Positions 57,903 to 64,000 of a stretch of 64,000 nt of DNA are shown piece after piece. The notes beneath the pieces were generated by a model. That model worked only from the letters and a program-made list of their open reading frames with translations, did no database searches and was not told the DNA's origin. How positions within the stretch are numbered: position 1 is the first letter of the stretch; each line of letters begins with the position of its first letter. This DNA comes from Agrocybe praecox (Eukaryota; Basidiomycota; Agaricomycetes; Agaricales; Agrocybaceae), in the NCBI GenBank assembly GCA_964017145.1, contig OZ024840.1, positions 2,542,001 to 2,606,000 on the forward strand, given 5' to 3'. The position numbers were made by a program, and so were the translations under genes.

Positions 57903-60900
57903 ATGGAGGTCAGTCTCCAGCCCCTCTACTTTTTTCTCCCCGTCTGACTACTCACATTTATAGGTCTTTGCACCTGCAAACTCATCAACCGCTGCGGCGG
58001 TCACATTTATCACTTTCGTTCAGGACCTGAAGAAGAAAACCAAAGCATGGGGACCAATGATAGAATTATGTGCCAACGGAGAGAAGACGCTTGAACGCTT
58101 CAGATATCAATTCCCTGAAGACTGGCTATATAGCGATCAACTACGTGGAGAATGGAGTGCCTACAACGAGATTCTGAAAAGAAAGAATGATTCAATTCAA
58201 GAGCAACTTGGTATGCATCGTCATGAGTTCCCTTCAAGATTCACTACTGACTAATGCCAAAAGCTGGACTCCAACTGAAGATTGTGGCAGAAGATAAGAT
58301 TGTGGAGAATAAAATCAACGAAGTATTGCAAGAATGGGAGCAGACACGTCCTGTTCAAGGCAATATGCGAGCCGACACAGCAATGAACACCATCAACGTA
58401 TTTGAAGGCAAACTCAACCGAGTGCAGGAGGAATACGACCTCGTTTGTCGCGCAAAGGAGGCGTTGGACCTTGAATTAGCGCGTCATACGCGTCTTGAAC
58501 CTGTCTTCGAAGAACTGCGCGACCTAAAAGCCGTCTGGACCGCCCTTTCTGGAATATGGAGCCAAGTCAGTGAACTGAGGGACCAGTCATGGGCTACTGT
58601 GCAACCAAGGAAGCTTCGACAGAATATTGATGGGTTATTGTCATCGACCAAGGAGATGCCCACAAGAATGCGCCAATACGCAGCCTTCGAATATGTTCAG
58701 GAGGTCTTGAGAGGCTTACTGAAATCGAATACCATAGTCTCCGAATTAAAATCCGAGGCTCTCAAGGATCGACATTGGAAACAACTTTTCAAAAGTCTGA
58801 GGCTGTCTTCACAGATCAGTTTACCATAGTGAGTAGCTAACATATTCGAGATAAATAACCTCTGAAGGATCTGCAACAGCATGACTTTGGGTCATGTATA
58901 TGATTTAGACTTGAAGAAGAATGAAAGCTTGATTAAAGAAGTCATTATTCAAGCTCAAGGAGAGGTGGGCAATCATTTTGTTACAGGCTCTTCTGGTTTA
59001 ATCTCAAGTACCCCATAGATGGCGCTGGAGGAATACATTAAGCAAGTCAAAGAGACTTGGACTAGCTACACTCTGGATCTCGTCAATTACCAGAACAAAT
59101 GTCGGCTTATCAGGTAATCTCATGATAATTCTGGTCTTCTGCATCCAGCCCTAATCGCGTCATTATCAGGGGATGGGACGACCTCTTCAACAAATGCAGT
59201 GAAAATTTAAACTCTCTGACCGCGATGAAGTTGTCACCATACTACAAGGGTAAGGAACCTTTCTTTTGTATGAAGAAGCGGCGATATACTAAAGTCGTTG
59301 CATTCAGTCTTTGAGGAAGAGGTAAATCGTAAACTTCAATTATACATACTTACGACTCATCTTTTCTTGTAGGCTAGCTCATGGGAAGAAAAACTCAACC
59401 GCATACACGTTCTATTCGGTAATTAACCCTTCGATACGTTTTTTTTTTTTGCTGATTCCTTCACAGATGTGTGGATTGACGTTCAAAGGCAATGGGTGTA
59501 TCTTGAGGGCATTTTTTCTGGCAGCGCGGATATCAAGCATCTACTTCCAGTGGAAAGCTCACGATTCCAAGGCATCAACTCGGAATTTTTGACTGTTATG
59601 AAGAGGGTGTACAAGTCGCCATTTGTGTTGGACGTCTTGAACATCCAAAGCATCCAGAAGAGCTTAGAACGGCTCGCCGATCTTTTGAATAAGATCCAAA
59701 AGGCTCTTGGAGAGTATCTAGAGCGAGAGAGATCTTCTTTCCCTCGATTCTACTTCGTCGGAGACGAGGATCTTCTCGAGATTATCGGAAACAGCAAGGA
59801 CATTGTTCGCATCATGAAGCATCTGAAGAAAATGTTTGCAGGTATTTCCACAGTCAAACTGGACGAGGACATTACGCAAATCCAAGGAATGGCTTCGAGA
59901 GAAGGCGAAGAGGTTCCCTTCTCGGAACCCATCCTTCTGAAAGACTATCCCAAAATCAACGACTGGCTTGCCCGAATTGAAGCTATGATGCGCCTATCCC
60001 TCGCAGACTTGCTTACTGCCGCAGTGACAGAACTCCAAACATTCTATGGGAAAGGTCCGCTTCAAGCAGAGCAATTCATGGATTGGATGGAAAAGTACCC
60101 TGCCCAACTTGTCACTCTGGCCATTCAAGTTGCATGGACCTTCTCCGTGGAGTCGTCCTTCGAGACAAACACAACCCCCGAAGGATCTGTGGACGTCATC
60201 CACCAAGCTCTTGATCTCCTTGCTGACATCGTGCTCCAAGAACTTGGACCTGTTACTCGACGCAAATGCGAGCATTTAATCACGGAATTGGTACATCAGC
60301 GAGATGTAACTCGCACTCTCGTTCATCAAGGTGTCACGGACTCAAAGAACTTCGTTTGGCTGTATCAAATGCGTTTCTATCTCGACAAAGCGGTGGAAAA
60401 TCCGTTGGAACGGCTCGCGATTAGAGCCGCAGATGCAACATTCCCTTACGGATGGGAATACTTGGGAGTGCCAGATAGGCTCGTTCAGACCCCGCTGACC
60501 GACCGAGTATACCTCACTTTAACGCAAGCACTAGACAGTCAACTAGGTGGTGCACCTTTTGGTCCTGCTGGTACAGGTTAGTTGCATCACCTTTCTTCTT
60601 CTGAGCTTATATCTGAAAAAATTGATACATTCAGGTAAAACGGAATCCGTCAAGGCCCTTGGAGTGCAGCTTGGACGTTTCGTCCTTGTGTTTTGCTGCG
60701 ACGAAACCTTTGACTTCCAAGCTATGGGTCGTATCTTCGTCGGCCTTTGCCAAGTAGGTGCATGGGGATGCTTTGACGAGTTTAATCGACTTGAAGAACG
60801 CATTCTAAGCGCTGTATCGCAACAAGTTCAGGCTATCCAACAAGGTCTGGTTTCTTTGGTCAAGAACCCAAATACAGAAATTGAACTCGTTGGGAAAAGC

Positions 60901-63900
60901 CTGAAGATCAATAAGAATATTGGTACGTTTTTGCTCTCGACACGCATATATATATGTAACTCACGGTATATCTCTCTGTAGGTATTTTCATTACTACGAA
61001 TCCAAACTATGCCGGAAGATCACAACTACCCCCCAATCTCACGAAACTCTTTAGGCCGTAAGTCTTTTCTATGCGAAGCTATATTGCATTATCAAGTTAA
61101 TCTCTGTGTATATAGTATGGCCATGACTCGTCCCGATCGTGAACTTATCGCACAAGTTATGCTTTTCTCACAGGGTTTCCGAACAGCGGAATCCCTTGCG
61201 TCAAAGATTGTTCCGTTTTTCAACCTTTGCGACGAACAATTATCTCCACAACCACATTACGATTTTGGTCTTCGTGCTCTGAAGGCTGTCCTTGCTAGTG
61301 CGGGTATTCTGAAGCGAGAACGTCTCCAACGATCACGCTCAGAAGCAGAAGAGGAAGAACCCAGTGGTGCTGACTTGTCTGATATCATTTCTGAACAGAT
61401 TATTCTTATCCAAAGTGTCACTGAGACCATTGTACCCAAGCTTGTGGCCGATGATGTCCCACTTCTGACCAGGTGTGTATTGGATCATTTTCTTTTGAAA
61501 ATAACCTGTTCAAATCCGTTTATTTGAAAGCCTTCTTGCCGACGTCTTCCCCGGTGTCGATTATATGCCCGTTGACCTTGAAACACTGCGTCGGCACATT
61601 ATAGATGTCTGCTCTGAAAGGCGCCTCGTAGCGGGTGAACGCTGGATTGCCAAAATCCTTCAGCTATATCAAATCCAGAAGATTCAACATGGTTTGATGA
61701 TGGTTGGTCCTTCAGGAAGCGGCAAAACCAACGCTTGGCAGGTCCTTCTCGCAGCTCTCGAACGACTCGATGGCATAGAAGGTGTATCATATGTTATTGA
61801 TCCCAAGGCCATGCACAAGGATGCGTTGTACGGAACTTTGGACCAAACGACAAGAGAATGGAACGATGGTTTGTTTACGCATGTTTTGCGTAAAATCGTC
61901 GATGATGTTCGTGGGGAGAGTGGGAAGAGGCATTGGATTATATTCGACGGAGACGTTGATCCCGAATGGGTAGAAAACTTGAATAGGTCAGTCGCTTCGT
62001 CTCATGAAATTGCTTATTTCTTATTTCTCTCTAGTGTCTTGGACGATAACAAACTTCTAACGCTACCAAATGGAGAACGTCTAAACCTCCCCCCTAACGT
62101 TCGCATCATGTTTGAAGTCGAGCACCTCAAATATGCAACGCTCGCCACCGTCAGTCGATGTGGAATGATATGGTTCAGCGAGGACGTCATCGAGCCTCAG
62201 ATGATATATCGCAACTATCTGCAGACTCTTTCTTCAGTGCCTCTCGATGCCGATGATGAAGATGCGGCCGATGTTATTGGCCGTCGTGCAGACCTGACGG
62301 CAGATTCTTCTGCTAATCTGGAGACACAAAAACAGATCGCTGCTATATTGGAGCGTTACTTTGCAGAAGGTGACTTGGTCAGCTCGGCTTTGACGTTTGC
62401 GGAATCCATTGAACACATCATGGACTTTACGACGACTCGAGCTTTGAACACACTGTTTTCATTAGTCAACAAAACAATTCGCAACGTCATCGAATACAAT
62501 TTGCAACATACGGATTTCCCCTTGTCCCATGAACGAATCGAACAGTATGTAACCAAGCGCCTTCTCGTCAGTATCATCTGGGCATTCTCCGGCGATGCCA
62601 AGCTCGACCTAAGGGCAAACATGGGAGACTTCCTTCGCCGTCAGACTGGAATCGACCTTCCTTCATTGTCTCCCGGGAGTTCATTGCTTGATTATGATGT
62701 TCAGGTCTCTAACGGAGAATGGATAGCATGGCAATCCAGAGTTCCTGTCATCGAAATTGAAGCGCACGCAGTCACAGCCTCCGATGTTGTGGTGCCAACC
62801 ATGGACACGGTTCGGCATGAAGAAGTGTTGTACTCATGGCTCTCGGAGCATAAACCATTGATGCTTTGTGGGCCTCCAGGATCCGGCAAAACCATGACCC
62901 TGTTTAGCGCTTTACGCAAATTACCCGATATGGAAGTTGTTGGCCTGAACTTTTCAAGCGCCACGACACCGGAATTGATCCTCAAAACATTCGAACAATA
63001 TTGTGAATATCGTAAAACGCCGAATGGCGTCATTTTGGCTCCAGTTCAGATAGGTCGATGGCTTGTTCTTTTCTGCGACGAGATCAATTTGCCAGCTGCG
63101 GATAAGTACGGGACACAGCGTGTCATATCCTTCCTCCGTCAACTAGTGGAATGCGGTGGCTACTGGCGGGCGAGCGATATGGCGTGGGTTAAGCTCGAAC
63201 GCATTCAATTTGTTGGTGCCTGTAACCCTCCCACAGACCCAGGCCGAGTTCCCCTTAGTCATCGCTTTTTGCGCCATGCGCCCCTAGTGATGGTGGACTA
63301 TCCGGGCGAAGTGTCACTAAAACAGATTTACGGTACATATAACCGAGCATTACTGAAAGTCGTTCCAAATCTTCGGGCGTATTCAGAGCCTCTTACCGAT
63401 GCCATGGTCGCATTCTATCTTGCATCCCAGAAGCAGTTCACAACAGATGTTCAGGCACACTACGTTTACAGTCCCCGTGAACTGACACGATGGGTAAGAG
63501 GTATTTACGAAGCCATACGTCCTCTCGAAATCCTTTCTGTCGAGGGCCTAGTACGTGTCTGGGCACACGAAGCCCTCCGTTTGTTCCAGGATCGTTTGGT
63601 AACTGAAGAAGAAAGAAATTGGACGGATGATCACATCGATGCTGCAGCTATGGAACACTTCCCCACCATAAATCGCGATGAAGCATTGATACGGCCAATT
63701 CTATATTCTAATTGGACTTCCAAAAATTATATCCCAGTTGATAGGGAAACTCTTAGGGAATATACAAAAGCACGTTTGCGTGTCTTTTACGAAGAAGAGT
63801 TGGATGTCCCCCTTGTGCTTTTCAATGATGTTCTGGACCACGTTTTGCGCATCGACCGAGTATTCCGACAAGTTCAAGGCCACCTTTTGCTTATCGGTGT

Positions 63901-64000
63901 TAGTGGTAGCGGAAAGGTGCCTTTAAATATGCAATTTTATATGCCAGTTACTGACATTCTTCTCCATAGACAACTCTTTCACGATTTGTTGCCTGGATGA
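57903..64000 (+). CDS. dhc2: Cytoplasmic dynein heavy chain, separate motor gene lacking the tail; 3' end beyond window
   Basis: Minus-end microtubule motor. The start [17 protein letters not shown] is joined after a first intron directly to [19 protein letters not shown], the start of the linker (DHC_N2) region, which normally follows a tail of over a thousand residues. Then [30 protein letters not shown], the AAA1 P-loop [15 protein letters not shown] with Walker B CFDEFNR, AAA2 [14 protein letters not shown]3 [10 protein letters not shown] with FCDEINLP, and the AAA4 loop GVSGSGK split by an intron (63917-63969) from [10 protein letters not shown] at the window end. More than ten introns; one (about 61987-62034) has no stop in frame and should not be translated. 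SmE lies just upstream, so no tail exon exists here. Confidence 0.92.
59308..59321 (+). other. 14-nt microexon in the dynein linker
   Basis: TCTTTGAGGAAGAG between acceptor ATTCAG and donor GTAAAT. It encodes the VFEEE part of [18 protein letters not shown] in frame with both neighbours. Confidence 0.75.

Noticed and set aside
63917..63969. Premature stop in dynein after [11 protein letters not shown]
   Set aside because: The frame runs into an intron; splicing GTGCCT..CCATAG joins GSGK to [10 protein letters not shown], the expected AAA4 sequence.
1..64000. tRNA, rRNA, snRNA, CRISPR arrays, transposons
   Set aside because: No tRNA-like B-box clusters, long terminal repeats, terminal inverted repeats, transposase or reverse transcriptase motifs were seen; CRISPR is not expected in a eukaryote.

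Overview
The window is nuclear DNA of a filamentous basidiomycete, most likely an agaricomycete. Genes are densely packed on both strands and interrupted by many introns of about 50-60 nt (GT..AG). Basidiomycete-typical families are present, including a CUF1-type copper-fist regulator, agaricomycete-style secreted proteins, and a dynein heavy-chain gene that begins at the motor linker. There are no operons, CRISPR arrays, transposons, rRNA or tRNA genes that I could recognise.

Layout. 1-6121: RVS167 (BAR protein, cut by the window start), SDO1, ALG1 and NFU1. 6435-15011: copper regulator, a UBE2W-type E2, HEM3 and a PUF4-class Pumilio protein. 16127-24612: a VPS38/UVRAG homologue, a coiled-coil/acidic protein that may be a Mediator subunit, a secreted S1/P1 nuclease, and a short protein made of a cullin N-terminus without the cullin C-terminus. 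25370-34540: class 1A dihydroorotate dehydrogenase, TRAPP subunit TRS31, a BTB protein, MFAP1, and an FAD amine-oxidase-like protein. 34586-40209: UMP1, GID1/RanBPM, PEX10 and MGR2. 40533-46647: two homologous secreted proteins flanking a GPP1-type phosphatase. 46867-57715: p23/SBA1, an unknown membrane protein, MDV1, a GCNA/SprT-like protease, a cytochrome P450, RPS29 and SmE. 57903-64000: dynein heavy chain motor, running off the window end.

Themes. Most genes are housekeeping, and divergent pairs share short promoters of roughly 80-200 bp. Several belong to related processes: UMP1 and GID1 (proteasome and ubiquitin ligase), E2 and a cullin-like protein, PEX10, VPS38 and TRS31 (organelle and membrane traffic), MDV1, MGR2 and NFU1 (mitochondria). 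The two most notable points are the dynein gene that lacks the whole cargo-binding tail, and an unusual number of extremely short internal exons (4, 5, 7, 11, 11, 14 and 15 nt). Each of these exons is needed to keep a conserved protein in frame. All exon boundaries were worked out by eye from splice signals and family conservation, without transcript data.
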